DNA of 64,000 nt from Candidatus Saccharibacteria bacterium UBA1944 (GCA_002336935.1 DDEW01000002.1:13166-77165); one strand, 5' to 3'; positions 1 through 8,771 are shown, counted from the stretch's first letter. Translations and numbers: made by a program. Notes: a model not told the origin generated them from the letters alone.

Positions 1-2
1 AC

Positions 3-1589
3 CATAAGGGTGTTGACCTTAACCTCATTGATACGCCTGGCCATGTGGATTTTAGTTATGAAGTCAGTCGTAGCCTTGAAGCATGTGAGGGGGCGGTACT
101 CGTTGTTGATGCCAGCCAAGGTATCCAGGCGCAAACACTCGCCAATGTGTATCTAGCACTGGCAGCAGACCTAACGATTATTCCCGTGCTTAACAAAATT
201 GATTTACCAGCAGCCGATGTGCCACGAGTGAGTGCAGAAATTATTAACCTACTGGGTTGTGCTGAGCAAGATATTTTGAAAATTAGCGCAAAGACTGGCG
301 AAGGTGTGGAGACAGTCCTCGATACAATTGTCGAACGTGTCGTGCCGCCAATGGGTGACGCCAATAGCCCAACTCGGGCGCTTATTTTTGATAGTTACTA
401 CGACGATTATCGCGGTGTGATTTTGTACACGCGAGTGGTTGACGGTGCAATTAAAAAAGGCGATACCATTGCAATGCTTGCGACTGGCGCGCATGGCTTG
501 GCGCTCGAAGTGGGTGCACTCAGCCCTGCCATGAAGGAAGAGCCAGATATTGGTACGGGAGAAATCGGCTATATTGTGACAAACCTCAAAACCACGCGCG
601 ATGCCAAAGTGGGTGACACGGTAACGGTACGCCGTAGCCATAGTGATCAAGCGCTGCCAGGGTATCAAAACGTAAAGCCATTTGTGTATGCAGGGTTTTT
701 CCCGGTGAGCAATGAAGATTACCAGGATCTCAAAGATGCAGTTGAAAAACTGAGCCTCAGTGACTCTGCCCTGCAGTTTGAGCCAGAGAACTCGCCGGTG
801 CTGGGTTTTGGGGTGCGGATTGGCTTTTTGGGGTTGCTGCACATGGATATCATTCGCGAACGGCTTGAGCGTGAATACGACTTAGATCTTGTGGTAACTA
901 ACCCGAGCACAGATTACCAGGTGTCACTGACAAGTGGCGAGGAACTTGATATAAAAAGTGCGAGTGATTTACCAAATGTCGCAACGGTCAAAGAAATACG
1001 CGAGCCGTGGATTAAGGGCGAGATTGTGGTGCCGCAGGAATATATTGGTGCAGTGATTCAACTCATTGTTGCTAAACGCGGTCGCCAGAGTAACTTGAGC
1101 TACATTGACGAGCGTGCGTTGATTAGTTTTGAGGCGCCGCTTGCAAACTTGTTAACGGATTTTTATGATCAACTCAAAAGCGTCACCAGCGGCTACGGCA
1201 GTTTCAACTACGAGCTTTCTGCCTATAGGGCAGAGGACTTGGTGCGCGTTGATTTTTATGTTGGCGGTGAGATGGTAGATGCGCTGAGTGTCATGTGCCA
1301 TCGAAGTGAAAGTATGGCGCTGGGCCGTGACGTAACGAAGAAGCTTAAAGAAGTCGTGCCACGGCAAAGCTTCGAAGTAAGCTTACAGGCTGCAATTGGC
1401 GGTAAGTTTATTGCACGCGAAAACATTGGGGCATATCGCAAAGACGTTACCGGCTATTTGTACGGCGGGGATGTTAGTCGCAAGAAAAAGTTGCTGGCAA
1501 AACAGGCGAAAGGCAAAAAGCGTATGAAGCGTTTTGGCAAAGTGGACATTCCCAGTGAGGCGTTTACTGTGATGCTCAAGCGTGATTAG
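3..1589 (+). CDS. lepA: Elongation factor 4 (LepA), 5' end outside window
   Basis: This is a ribosome-binding translational GTPase that back-translocates or remodels stalled elongating ribosomes at the membrane or in the cytosol. The frame is open from the first bases. It shows the G3 motif [12 protein letters not shown] at the start and the G4 motif NKID near base 200, then the EF-G-like domains and the LepA-specific C-terminal domain ending in basic [16 protein letters not shown]. The G1 P-loop and the true start lie upstream of the window. Length and order fit LepA rather than EF-G, TypA or RF3. It is followed after 14 nt by a guanylate-kinase-like gene that has its own promoter. Identification is secure from family-specific motifs. 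Confidence 0.97.
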   Translation, partial: HKGVDLNLIDTPGHVDFSYEVSRSLEACEGAVLVVDASQGIQAQTLANVYLALAADLTIIPVLNKIDLPAADVPRVSAEIINLLGCAEQDILKISAKTGEGVETVLDTIVERVVPPMGDANSPTRALIFDSYYDDYRGVILYTRVVDGAIKKGDTIAMLATGAHGLALEVGALSPAMKEEPDIGTGEIGYIVTNLKTTRDAKVGDTVTVRRSHSDQALPGYQNVKPFVYAGFFPVSNEDYQDLKDAVEKLSLSDSALQFEPENSPVLGFGVRIGFLGLLHMDIIRERLEREYDLDLVVTNPSTDYQVSLTSGEELDIKSASDLPNVATVKEIREPWIKGEIVVPQEYIGAVIQLIVAKRGRQSNLSYIDERALISFEAPLANLLTDFYDQLKSVTSGYGSFNYELSAYRAEDLVRVDFYVGGEMVDALSVMCHRSESMALGRDVTKKLKEVVPRQSFEVSLQAAIGGKFIARENIGAYRKDVTGYLYGGDVSRKKKLLAKQAKGKKRMKRFGKVDIPSEAFTVMLKRD

Positions 1590-1591
1590 CG

Positions 1592-1597
1592 TATAAT
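1592..1597 (+). promoter_or_regulatory. -10 box TATAAT of the guanylate-kinase-like gene
   Basis: TATAAT ends 6 nt before the ATG at 1604, so the expected transcription start falls on or next to the A of the start codon and the mRNA would be leaderless. There is no Shine-Dalgarno sequence in the gap. Confidence 0.6.
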
Positions 1598-1603
1598 CAA
1601 TCT

Positions 1604-2341
1604 ATGGAAGTATCACTTACACATAAACAGGAATTTATCGATGCCCTTACTGGGTATCAACCTTCGGCCGAAGCGGTAGCGACGCTTGCACAAATGCCTC
1701 TTGTGATTTTGCTCAGCGTTACTGGTGGTGGACGCAACACGATTATCAATGAACTCGTTGCAACGGGTCGCTATCATTTTATTGTGTCGGACACTACGCG
1801 CCCACCCAAGGTCCGCAATGGTGAACTTGAGCAGGATGGAGTTGTATACCACTTTAGGAGTGAGGAAGATGTCCTGCATGATATTCGTGAAGGAACCTAC
1901 TTAGAAGCTGAACTGATTCACAATCAGCAGGTAAGCGGCACCAGTGTACGTGAGCTTGTGAAGGCGCATGACAGTGGCAAAATTCCTATTAATGAAGTCG
2001 ACTTAGGCGGCACCGATGCAATTGCTGCAGTCAAGCCCGATACGGTGTTTTTGTTCGTTGTTCCACCCTCATTCGATGAATGGATGCGCAGGCTTCGCAC
2101 CCGTGAGAACATGAGCGAAGACGAGTTGCGTAACCGCTTGCAAACCGCGGTGCATATGCTTCGTAGGGTACTCGCCAGTGAGAGGTTCGTGTTTGTTATC
2201 AACGACGACTTAGCTGAAGTTGTCAGCACAGTTGACGATTATGTGCGGGGTGAGCATCACCATACGCACAACGACCAAGCACGCCAAGTGGCGCAAGTAC
2301 TTCTTGACGATACGCTGCGCCATTATCCGGAACTTAGCTAA
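1604..2341 (+). CDS. Guanylate kinase-like protein with degenerate P-loop
   Basis: Guanylate kinase phosphorylates GMP to GDP. The fold is recognisable from the GMP-binding region (VSDTTRPPKVRNGELEQDG, then a YHF segment), the LEAELIH...GTS stretch, EVDLGGTDAI in place of the usual E(I/V)D-QG motif, and VVPPSFDEWMRRLRTR for the lid. The nucleotide-binding loop, about residues 36-46, reads SVTGGGRNTI where the family has GPSG-GKST: the invariant lysine is Arg and the following Ser is Asn. At 245 residues it is longer than the usual 190-210, with about 30 extra residues at the N-terminus. It could be a divergent active kinase or a non-catalytic relative. The start at 1604 is supported by the -10 box 6 nt upstream. 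Confidence 0.75.
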   Translation: MEVSLTHKQEFIDALTGYQPSAEAVATLAQMPLVILLSVTGGGRNTIINELVATGRYHFIVSDTTRPPKVRNGELEQDGVVYHFRSEEDVLHDIREGTYLEAELIHNQQVSGTSVRELVKAHDSGKIPINEVDLGGTDAIAAVKPDTVFLFVVPPSFDEWMRRLRTRENMSEDELRNRLQTAVHMLRRVLASERFVFVINDDLAEVVSTVDDYVRGEHHHTHNDQARQVAQVLLDDTLRHYPELS

Positions 2342-2586
2342 CGGCGCTTTGAATGCCGGTTACGGCCCTTGAAAAGAATAATAAGAGCAATAACAATCAG
2401 GACAATGCCCACTCCGACGCCAATGATCATATTGGTACCAGTGCTGGGTAATGCTCCCGAATCTGTAGACGTGCAGGCCTGCTGGGAATTATACGTTCCT
2501 GCACCATATGCGCTACAGTCGTAGTCTGCAGTGGCTCCAAACGTTGTTGAAACGCGCACAATAGGGGAGCTTGCATTTATAACCAT
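2338..2586 (-). CDS. LPxTG-type cell-wall anchor protein, probably 5'-truncated
   Basis: The C-terminus is a classic sortase sorting signal: LPSTG, a hydrophobic span (MIIGVGVGIVLIVIALIILF) and a basic tail KGRNRHSKRR. The first 50 residues are Ser/Thr/Ala-rich with two cysteines. From the ATG at 2586 there is no signal peptide, yet the frame stays open upstream to the left end of the IS30 element at 2631 and would encode a hydrophobic stretch (GILYVIVLKVIILAM). The 5' part of a secreted protein may therefore have been lost at the IS junction. Alternatively, a TATTAT box 7 nt before the ATG could drive a short leaderless gene. The likely processing enzyme is the sortase at 50.5 kb. The stop overlaps that of the convergent upstream gene. 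Confidence 0.55.
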   Translation of the reverse strand: MVINASSPIVRVSTTFGATADYDCSAYGAGTYNSQQACTSTDSGALPSTGTNMIIGVGVGIVLIVIALIILFKGRNRHSKRR

Positions 2587-2630
2587 TGCCAGTATAATAA
2601 CCTTTAGAACTATAACGTACAGGATACCCC

Positions 2631-2643
2631 GAAGTAGGACACT
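2631..2643 (+). repeat. IS30 left terminal inverted repeat
   Basis: GAAGTAGGACACT is the perfect reverse complement of the right end at 3671-3683. The homology does not extend outward. Confidence 0.88.
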
Positions 2644-3649
2644 AAGCCTGTATTGTTAAGTACTCTAAGTATACCTCATTTGCTGTTTTGTAGCCCAAGA
2701 CTTGTCTTGGGCGTTCGTTTAGGTACGTTAGTACCGTAACGATCGTTTCTTTTGTGACCGTGCTAAGATCTGTCTTCTTCGGGATAAAGTGACGGATCCA
2801 TTTGTTCGTGTTCTCAACCAGCCCCTTCTCCCAGCTATGGTAGGGATGGGTGAAATAGAACGGCGCACCCAGTAGTTGTTCGAAATACGTCCAGTACGTA
2901 AAGGCAATGTCGTTGTCAGTGAGGATAGTTTTGACGGCAACGCCGTCAAACATCTTCCGTAGAGCTCGCGAGAGCTCTTGTTTGGTTCGGTTGGGGAGTA
3001 GTTCTATGAGGGCTCGTTTGCTGAGTGTATCGACGGCCACGAGCAGCACAGTCTTGCTCCCATTCGTCCCGTCACGGTTCTTTGTCGGGCTGACGATGAA
3101 GTCGAGCTCCCAGTGGCCAATCTCATCACATAGGATACGCTCTTCAATCCACTTCCGTTCACCGATGAGCCCACGGCGATACATCGCTTTGCGTCGCTTT
3201 GGTTTGCCTCGAAAGTACAGCTTGTGCTGTAGTGCATAGATCGTGACGTAGCGATAGATAGTCCGTTTTGAAACAGGACAGTCACGGCTACCCGCAATCT
3301 CGCCCGGAGACCAACTCTTGTCGAGGCTGTCGTCGACATATTGGCGCAACGCTTTGTCGCGAGCAACTTTGTTACTAGACGTTCTCGCATAGTAGCGCTT
3401 CTGGTAAGCCTTGATGCTCGCTTTGCGAGCGACGTATTCGCCAGAAACCGCCAGGTGCTTCAGTTCATAGCTGATGGTATTGGGGCTGCGCCCCAACTCA
3501 CCAGCTATGTAACGAATGCTTTTACCGTTCTTATGCCAATGCTCTATCTTAACTCGATCTTCATAGCTTAAGTGATCGTACTTCTGACCCATAGCTACTA
3601 TTGTAGATTTTGATCTGCTTGTTTTTCTAACTTTTCTATACCGTTTCAT
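2642..3649 (-). CDS. IS30-family DDE transposase
   Basis: This enzyme cuts and joins the ends of its own element. The N-terminal part holds the helix-turn-helix typical of IS30 ([16 protein letters not shown], then [16 protein letters not shown]). The DDE catalytic core is visible: first Asp in HWELDFIV, second in ILTDND, and the Glu in the IS30 signature [15 protein letters not shown]. The length of 335 residues is normal for the family and there is no internal stop, so it appears intact. A second possible start ([12 protein letters not shown]) lies 19 codons downstream and would match the usual N-terminus better. No accessory gene is present. Confidence 0.93.
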   Translation of the reverse strand: MKRYRKVRKTSRSKSTIVAMGQKYDHLSYEDRVKIEHWHKNGKSIRYIAGELGRSPNTISYELKHLAVSGEYVARKASIKAYQKRYYARTSSNKVARDKALRQYVDDSLDKSWSPGEIAGSRDCPVSKRTIYRYVTIYALQHKLYFRGKPKRRKAMYRRGLIGERKWIEERILCDEIGHWELDFIVSPTKNRDGTNGSKTVLLVAVDTLSKRALIELLPNRTKQELSRALRKMFDGVAVKTILTDNDIAFTYWTYFEQLLGAPFYFTHPYHSWEKGLVENTNKWIRHFIPKKTDLSTVTKETIVTVLTYLNERPRQVLGYKTANEVYLEYLTIQA

Positions 3650-3670
3650 ACATCCTCGCCTTTCTTGGCG

Positions 3671-3683
3671 AGTGTCCTACTTC
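3671..3683 (-). repeat. IS30 right terminal inverted repeat
   Basis: AGTGTCCTACTTC is the reverse complement of the left end. The tatA ribosome-binding region starts only a few bases outside it. Confidence 0.88.
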
Positions 3684-3723
3684 AAAGGGACCTGGAGGTA
3701 AAAATCAAGGGAGAGCTACCGCT

Positions 3724-3903
3724 ATGCCGAACATCGGAGTACCAGAACTAATCGTTATTCTTGTCATTCTCCTCCTTCTTTTTGGAGCCAGGAAATTACC
3801 AGAACTTGCACGCAGCATTGGTTCTTCAGCCAAAGAGCTGAAAGGTGCAATGAAAGACGACGAGCCCGCAAGTGGCAAAAAGAGCGACAAAGACAAAGAC
3901 TAG
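3724..3903 (+). CDS. tatA: Sec-independent translocase protein TatA
   Basis: TatA oligomerises to form the transient channel of the twin-arginine export system in the cytoplasmic membrane. The 59-residue product has the family layout: short periplasmic N-terminus, one membrane helix ([14 protein letters not shown]), the [14 protein letters not shown] hinge and amphipathic helix, then a charged soluble tail. A GGAG motif sits 10 nt before the ATG. The tail overlaps the tatC start by 32 nt, so the two genes are translationally linked. The IS30 right end lies about 40 nt upstream, so the natural promoter may have been displaced and expression could depend on the element. Confidence 0.92.
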   Translation: MPNIGVPELIVILVILLLLFGARKLPELARSIGSSAKELKGAMKDDEPASGKKSDKDKD

Positions 3904-4912
3904 TTTTAAGCATCGTGACGAGTCGGTTCTGCCAACTTTCTTGGACCACGTCCACGAGTTGCAGGGCCGACTCTTTGCCATTTTGCTTGCCTTTCTTGTA
4001 GTAGGTGGTGCAGCCTATCCATTTTTTGATAAGATAGTAACCCTGATTGTCGCGCCGCTTGGTAACAGCCAGCAACTTGTGTACCTGACACCCGGTGGCG
4101 CCTTTAGCTTCATTATTAAGGTTTGTCTTTATGTAGGGGTCATCGGTGCATTACCGGTTATTATTTATCATTTATATCGGTTTTTAATGCCCGCAGTGAA
4201 AAAAGTACACTTGAGGACCGTATTGGCTTATATGCTTGCATCATTTGTATTTGCCATTGCGGGCGTCGCATTTGCCTATGTTGTGAGCCTGCCAGCAGCG
4301 CTGCACTTTTTGACGAGCTTTGAGTTGTATCACATCAGCCCCATGCTTACTATTGACTCCTATTTTTCTTTCGTTATGACGTATTTGCTAGCGGGGGCAC
4401 TTCTGTTTCAGCTTCCCATTGTCATGCTTATTATTAACTCTGCAACACCGTTGACGCCGAGTAAACTCATGGGTGCTCAAAAAGGAATCATTGTTGGATC
4501 ATTCGTAGCTGCAGCTATTATTTCTCCTACACCAGACGCGCTCAACCAGACACTTCTTGCTTCGCCGATTATCATTATGTATCAGCTGGGTATTGTGATT
4601 GTGTGGCTACGAAACCGTCGCTTGCAGCCAGAGAGGCAACGCGAGGCTGTCCCGCGGCACCAAGAATCAACTCACGACATGGTTTCTAGCCAGGTGGCGT
4701 TACTACCGGAGCGATCTGCAGCGGTACTGCTGGATCATAGGGTGCGTACGCTTGATGGGTTTACAGTACGGCAGCGCCAACATGGTGAGCCAGGGCATCC
4801 TAGAATGTCGCTTAGCGTACCTACTCGGCAAACAGCCCAGCCTTCCCTCGCTTCTGTGTCACATCGTCCGCGGCAGACCATCGATGGTTTTTTTGCCCCC
4901 GCTCGCTCGTAA
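3872..4912 (+). CDS. tatC: Sec-independent translocase protein TatC with long C-terminal tail
   Basis: TatC is the signal-peptide receptor of the Tat system and a polytopic membrane protein. The start is a GTG inside tatA. The N-terminal signature is [10 protein letters not shown], followed by six hydrophobic segments and the conserved [12 protein letters not shown] region near residue 210. The family usually ends near residue 250. This protein has about 95 further residues that are basic, rich in Arg, Gln, Ser and Pro, and probably disordered in the cytosol. They contain two copies of a short motif, RTLDGF and QTIDGF, the second close to the C-terminus. The motif repeat argues that the tail is truly coding rather than read-through after a frameshift. 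Confidence 0.92.
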   Translation: MAKRATKTKTSFKHRDESVLPTFLDHVHELQGRLFAILLAFLVVGGAAYPFFDKIVTLIVAPLGNSQQLVYLTPGGAFSFIIKVCLYVGVIGALPVIIYHLYRFLMPAVKKVHLRTVLAYMLASFVFAIAGVAFAYVVSLPAALHFLTSFELYHISPMLTIDSYFSFVMTYLLAGALLFQLPIVMLIINSATPLTPSKLMGAQKGIIVGSFVAAAIISPTPDALNQTLLASPIIIMYQLGIVIVWLRNRRLQPERQREAVPRHQESTHDMVSSQVALLPERSAAVLLDHRVRTLDGFTVRQRQHGEPGHPRMSLSVPTRQTAQPSLASVSHRPRQTIDGFFAPARS

Positions 4913-4978
4913 ATGCTTGTGCTTTTATATAGCTGAGTGTATAATTGCTGGCATAAACCATATAAAAATCAAAAAAAT

Positions 4979-5200
4979 ATGAAAACACCACAGCATCTAA
5001 CAGAGTTAATGAACAAGCGTATGGATCGCCAGGAGTTTTTGAAGCACCTTGCGGTTGGTACACTATTGGTATTCGGTGGCGGTGCTATTGCTAACGCACT
5101 TGGACTATCGCAGCGGTTAGGCATCGATGCGCCGGGTAATGGCGGCTCTGCACAATATGGTTATGGCGCCAGTGTCTACGGTGGCATAAAACGTTCATAG
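4979..5200 (+). CDS. Small protein with Tat-like signal and Gly-rich tail
   Basis: No family is recognised for this 73-residue product. It has a charged N-terminal region, the sequence MDRQEFLKHL, a hydrophobic stretch (AVGTLLVFGGGAIANALGL) and a Gly/Tyr-rich end (YGYGASVYGGIKRS). The R-Q-E-F-L-K string resembles the Tat consensus RRxFLK with the second Arg replaced by Gln. It lies directly downstream of tatC and before the tail-fibre-like operon. It may be a Tat substrate or a membrane-anchored partner of the surface proteins that follow. A start 14 codons upstream is open, but its sequence looks non-coding. Confidence 0.65.
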   Translation: MKTPQHLTELMNKRMDRQEFLKHLAVGTLLVFGGGAIANALGLSQRLGIDAPGNGGSAQYGYGASVYGGIKRS

Positions 5201-5282
5201 AATCCTACCATCGTAACAATAGACACTACTACCCAAATAGGTTATGCTATAGGTATATAGTTTAGTGGTATAGGGGATAATT

Positions 5283-6397
5283 ATGGCACGATTACCGCAA
5301 CCGGGTGGTGACGCAGGAAACTGGGGCGAGATACTAAATGAGTATTTGTCGCAAGTTCACAATACAGATGGTACCCTTAGCCGTCTATTATTCAGTCATC
5401 AAACCTAGCCACCGATGCAGTAAGCACCAATGCTCTTGCAAATAACTCTGTGACAACGAGCGTACTTGCAGTAAGTGGGGGTACGGACGGCCAAGTTCTC
5501 ACAAAAGACAGCCTGCAACCTGGGGGGCTGGCGTGGCAGTCGGTAAGCGTTACTGGGGGCGTATCGAGCGTTAATACCCGCACCGGTGTGGTGACGCTAA
5601 CGGCATCAGATGTTGGCTTAGCAAATGTTAATAACACCGCAGACACCGATAAACCGGTGTCCTCCGCCGTTCAAACTGAGCTCAACAAAAAAATTGATAC
5701 GACGGATAAGGGTGTCGCAAATGGTGTTGCTACCCTTGACTCGTCGGGCAAGGTGACCTCATCGCAGATGCCCGTGACGAGTCAGGTGAATAGCGATTGG
5801 GATGCAACAAGTGGTGTGGCGCAGATACTGAATAAGCCCACGATTCCTGCACAGCTCAATGCAGCTGCAGGCGCCAACATGACAATCACTGGCACATATC
5901 CAAACCTTACGTTTGTCGCTGCTTCAAGCGCGACAGATCTTTCTTTCACGTCGACTGCTACGAACGCGACGATTGCTAGTAGTACTGGCGTTGATGCAAC
6001 GATGACGGGTGCTTCTGCAACCAACGCGGGTGTAATGGTTGCGGCTGACAAAACAAAGCTAGATGGTGTTGCAGCCGGAGCTACTGCCAATGCGACCGAC
6101 GCGCAGCTTCGTGATCGCGCTACGCATACTGGTACGCAGGCTATCGCAACGGTTACTGGATTGCAAACCGCCCTTGACCTTAAGCTTGACTCCGCAAATG
6201 TAGACATTGACACTGGATTAGTTGCAAATAGTGATACCAAAGTTGCATCACAGAAGGCAACAAAAACATATGTAGATACGCATCTTGCTACAAAAGCCGA
6301 TGCCACAATGGTAGGTGCTAAAGTTTTATTAATTGATAACGCCGCAGCACTTCCCGCGGGCACTCCGGCAGGCGTAGTCGTTGTTGTAAAGGTCTAG
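5283..6397 (+). pseudogene. Phage-tail-fibre-like surface protein, broken by one-base frameshift
   Basis: The reading frame starts at ATG 5283 (MARLPQPGGDAGNWGEILNE...) and runs for 41 codons to a TAG at 5403-5405. A second frame, open from 5381 to 6397, continues the same protein (PSIIQSSNLATDAV...). Restoring one A at about 5378 (CTTAGCC to CTTAAGCC) joins them as ...DGTL-K-PSII.... The downstream part is a Ser/Thr/Ala/Asn-rich repeat protein with tail-fibre-like strings such as TASDVGLANVNNTADTDKPV and DWDATSGVAQILNKP, ending in a short hydrophobic segment. It is 4 nt from the next gene, so it is an operon partner. The break may be a real mutation, a phase switch or a sequencing error. If expressed, the longer frame has no obvious start of its own before codon 24. 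Confidence 0.75.
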
Positions 6398-6401
6398 CCC
6401 T

Positions 6402-8744
6402 ATGGCCCAATTGCTATTTGGACCGGGAAACAGCGTTACGTTCGGGTCACTCAATGGGAGCGGCCTCGGCTCTTCAAAGAGTTTTGCCAAGACTTCTCTA
6501 TCGAATATGGCAGTAGGCGACTTGCTCGTGATGTGGTTCGGCTCGCAAGATAACTCCACTACCAGTGTTATCACACCTCCGGCTGGCTGGACAAGATACG
6601 GCGCTCCTGAGGGTTCACCAAGCTATTCCACATCTCGTCGCTCGGGAATCTTCTATTACCCGCTTCGCACACAAGCTGACGTGGATAACTTTCCAGCCAC
6701 ATCAACCTGGACATTTGACGCCACGGCCGCAAATGCCCGCGGGGGATTTGTCGTTGCTCGAGCTGTAGGCATCGATCTCAATAATATTGAGGATAGTGCG
6801 GCAACGGCATTTAGTGGTGGTTCGAATGCAACCAGCTTGAGCGTTACGGGCATTACGACCCAGAATACCTACACGCTTCTGGTTGGTGGCGTTTATCAAC
6901 ACAACTCGGTGGGTATCACCGTACCAACCGCAACAAGTTTTATGACCGGCTTTGACCAATATAACTCGACGGCAGTGGGGAGTACTGCCTATGCAAACAC
7001 TGCCGCAATTATGGGGTATAAAGACCTCAGTGCGAGCGGTGCGACAGGCAACCAAACGGCAACGTTCAACTCATTATGTACCGCGCTAGGTGGGGAGTTG
7101 GTAGCCTTTAAGGCACTCCCGCCCTCATCATATGTTCGTCCTACAGTCATTGCAGGCAGCGTGCTCACGGCAACGGCATCAAGCGGCACGACATTTACTA
7201 TAAATAAACCAACCGGTGCTGAAGATGGTGATCTATTAGTTGTGGCTATTTCTGCACAGTCTGCGACTTCTACGACGGACTTTACGTCAAGCGGATGGAT
7301 GCGGGTTAGTGCCGATTACGTACCAACTAGCGCTACGTATCGCATTACTGGTTTTTATGCTCTGCCTGTTCCGATTGCAGCTAACCTTACGTCAACGTCA
7401 TTCACTTTTACTTCAACAGACCCAGCGGGTGGGCGTATTGCGGCATCCATCTTTATTGTTCGACACGCCGATCTTACTCACATTACCGCTGGCAAGCCAT
7501 CTATGGCGGGCACTGCTAGCTCGGCGACCATTACTCAAACCATGGGGACTCCAATGGCAAATATGTCGCTGCTCCTTAGTGTTTATAATGGCCAGTTCAC
7601 AGTCGGTAACAGCTATGCTGTGTCTACGTCGCCTTCGGGCATGGCACTGGTTTCATCTACACATGTCGCAAGTGCAAATAGTACAGAAACGCCCAATGTG
7701 GTTTACTGCCAAGATGTTGAAGCAGTGAGCCAAGGAACACGGTCATTAACGTGGGCGAGTGTTCCGGCTCAGACCAGCGTAGCATCGGTGTATATTCGCA
7801 ACCTGAGCCAACCGGACGCGGTCACTGAGCCAACGGGTGCAATAATCAAGTACACCTCGGCACCTGATACACTATCTGACGCAGTGGTCCGCTACACTTC
7901 CGCCGTCGATACACTGGCAATACCAAAAGAAGTCCGACCCTTTCCAACAGGGTACGCTTCGGTAACTGACATGCTTTCAAAAACCATGTTTTACTGTGCG
8001 CACCGTGGTGGTTCGCGAGAATGGCCAGAAATGAGCCTATATGCGTATACGCAAGCCGGCTTTTGGGGGGTTGGCGCGCTTGAGGTTTCTTTGGCGCGTA
8101 CATCTGACGGCGTATGGTTTGGGCTGCACGACGCAGACATTAATCGCACCTCCGGGACAACCGGTTTGCCCAATGCATCGGCAATGACATGGGCGCAGGT
8201 TCAGTCATATCAAATACTTGGCTCAACTGCTTTTAACAACCCAGCTCAGGCAAATCAGCCTTACATGCGCTGGGAAGAGATTGTTGCAACGTATTATTCC
8301 ACCCACGTGCTGTTTGTGGACATTAAATACGCAGGTAGCTATATCGCTGAGTTTATGACCATGATTAATGCCCTTCCCGGTAACCCCAAAGAGCGGATTG
8401 TTGGTAAATCCTACGGAGTTGGATCATCCTTCTCGGACACCATGCGTGCTGCAGGGTATAAAACTTGGGGCTATTACTATGAAACAGACTTCACGCCAAC
8501 TAACAATATGGCAACCTACCAATCTCACTATGACATTTTAGGAATGGACTACAACGCATCTCAGGCGACCTGGGATGCTGTACTAGCATTTGGTAAGCCG
8601 GTGATGGCTCACATTCTTCCGACAAGCGCCTCGTACACAACGGTGCAAACAAAGGTCAACGCAACCTCTCCCGGGGCAAATGCTGCCAACTGGAAAGGTT
8701 GCATGGTGTCTGGGGTAATGAGTGTGATACCACGAACACCGTAG
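6402..8744 (+). CDS. Phage-tail-like surface protein with C-terminal GDPD-type domain
   Basis: The protein has 780 residues. The first 500 contain two related beta-rich units, each with a DLLVM/DLLVV strand and a following GW (PPAGW, SSGW), as in phage tail and adhesin modules. The last 250 residues match glycerophosphodiester phosphodiesterase: HRGG at residues 534-537, a following PE, ALEVS with E561, and HDADINRTSG with H576/D577. The second metal ligand of the usual ExD motif is Ser (S563). GDPD enzymes cleave glycerophosphodiesters, including teichoic-acid backbones. There is no signal peptide, so export or assembly may be unconventional or coupled to the preceding gene. Its role as a host-envelope-binding or cleaving adhesin is inference. 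Confidence 0.75.
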   Translation: MAQLLFGPGNSVTFGSLNGSGLGSSKSFAKTSLSNMAVGDLLVMWFGSQDNSTTSVITPPAGWTRYGAPEGSPSYSTSRRSGIFYYPLRTQADVDNFPATSTWTFDATAANARGGFVVARAVGIDLNNIEDSAATAFSGGSNATSLSVTGITTQNTYTLLVGGVYQHNSVGITVPTATSFMTGFDQYNSTAVGSTAYANTAAIMGYKDLSASGATGNQTATFNSLCTALGGELVAFKALPPSSYVRPTVIAGSVLTATASSGTTFTINKPTGAEDGDLLVVAISAQSATSTTDFTSSGWMRVSADYVPTSATYRITGFYALPVPIAANLTSTSFTFTSTDPAGGRIAASIFIVRHADLTHITAGKPSMAGTASSATITQTMGTPMANMSLLLSVYNGQFTVGNSYAVSTSPSGMALVSSTHVASANSTETPNVVYCQDVEAVSQGTRSLTWASVPAQTSVASVYIRNLSQPDAVTEPTGAIIKYTSAPDTLSDAVVRYTSAVDTLAIPKEVRPFPTGYASVTDMLSKTMFYCAHRGGSREWPEMSLYAYTQAGFWGVGALEVSLARTSDGVWFGLHDADINRTSGTTGLPNASAMTWAQVQSYQILGSTAFNNPAQANQPYMRWEEIVATYYSTHVLFVDIKYAGSYIAEFMTMINALPGNPKERIVGKSYGVGSSFSDTMRAAGYKTWGYYYETDFTPTNNMATYQSHYDILGMDYNASQATWDAVLAFGKPVMAHILPTSASYTTVQTKVNATSPGANAANWKGCMVSGVMSVIPRTP

Positions 8745-8771
8745 TTGGCACTCATATTGCATGAGTGCCAA
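8745..8771 (+). promoter_or_regulatory. CIRCE operator of hrcA
   Basis: TTGGCACTC-N9-GAGTGCCAA is a perfect 9-bp inverted repeat matching the HrcA-binding CIRCE consensus TTAGCACTC-N9-GAGTGCTAA apart from one symmetric change. It overlaps the -35 region of the hrcA promoter, which implies autoregulation. Confidence 0.93.

Larger units (their letters stand above)
2631..3683 (-). mobile_element. IS30-family insertion sequence
   Basis: This is a complete element of about 1053 bp with perfect 13-bp terminal inverted repeats (GAAGTAGGACACT / AGTGTCCTACTTC) and one transposase gene on the minus strand whose stop codon lies inside the left repeat. The flanking bases (CCC on the left, AAA on the right) do not form a visible 2-3 bp target duplication. 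That is unusual for a simple insertion and suggests recombination or deletion at this copy. A 6-bp stem hairpin (CTCGCC-N6-GGCGAG, 3655-3672) lies between the right repeat and the transposase start. The element separates the LPxTG remnant from tatA. Confidence 0.9.

Noticed and set aside
4599..4982. A second open frame of 127 codons overlapping the tatC tail, which could mean a frameshift in tatC
   Set aside because: The tatC frame itself contains the repeated (R/Q)T(L/I)DGF motif up to its stop, whereas the alternative frame has a composition typical of out-of-frame reading.
5782..6363. A 193-codon minus-strand frame inside the tail-fibre-like gene
   Set aside because: It is the reverse of Ser/Thr/Ala-rich repeats, with low-complexity Val/Ala/Ser composition and no promoter or ribosome-binding site.
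5283..8744. Prophage
   Set aside because: Only tail-fibre-like proteins are present, without integrase, terminase, portal, capsid or lysis genes. The region is better read as a surface operon.
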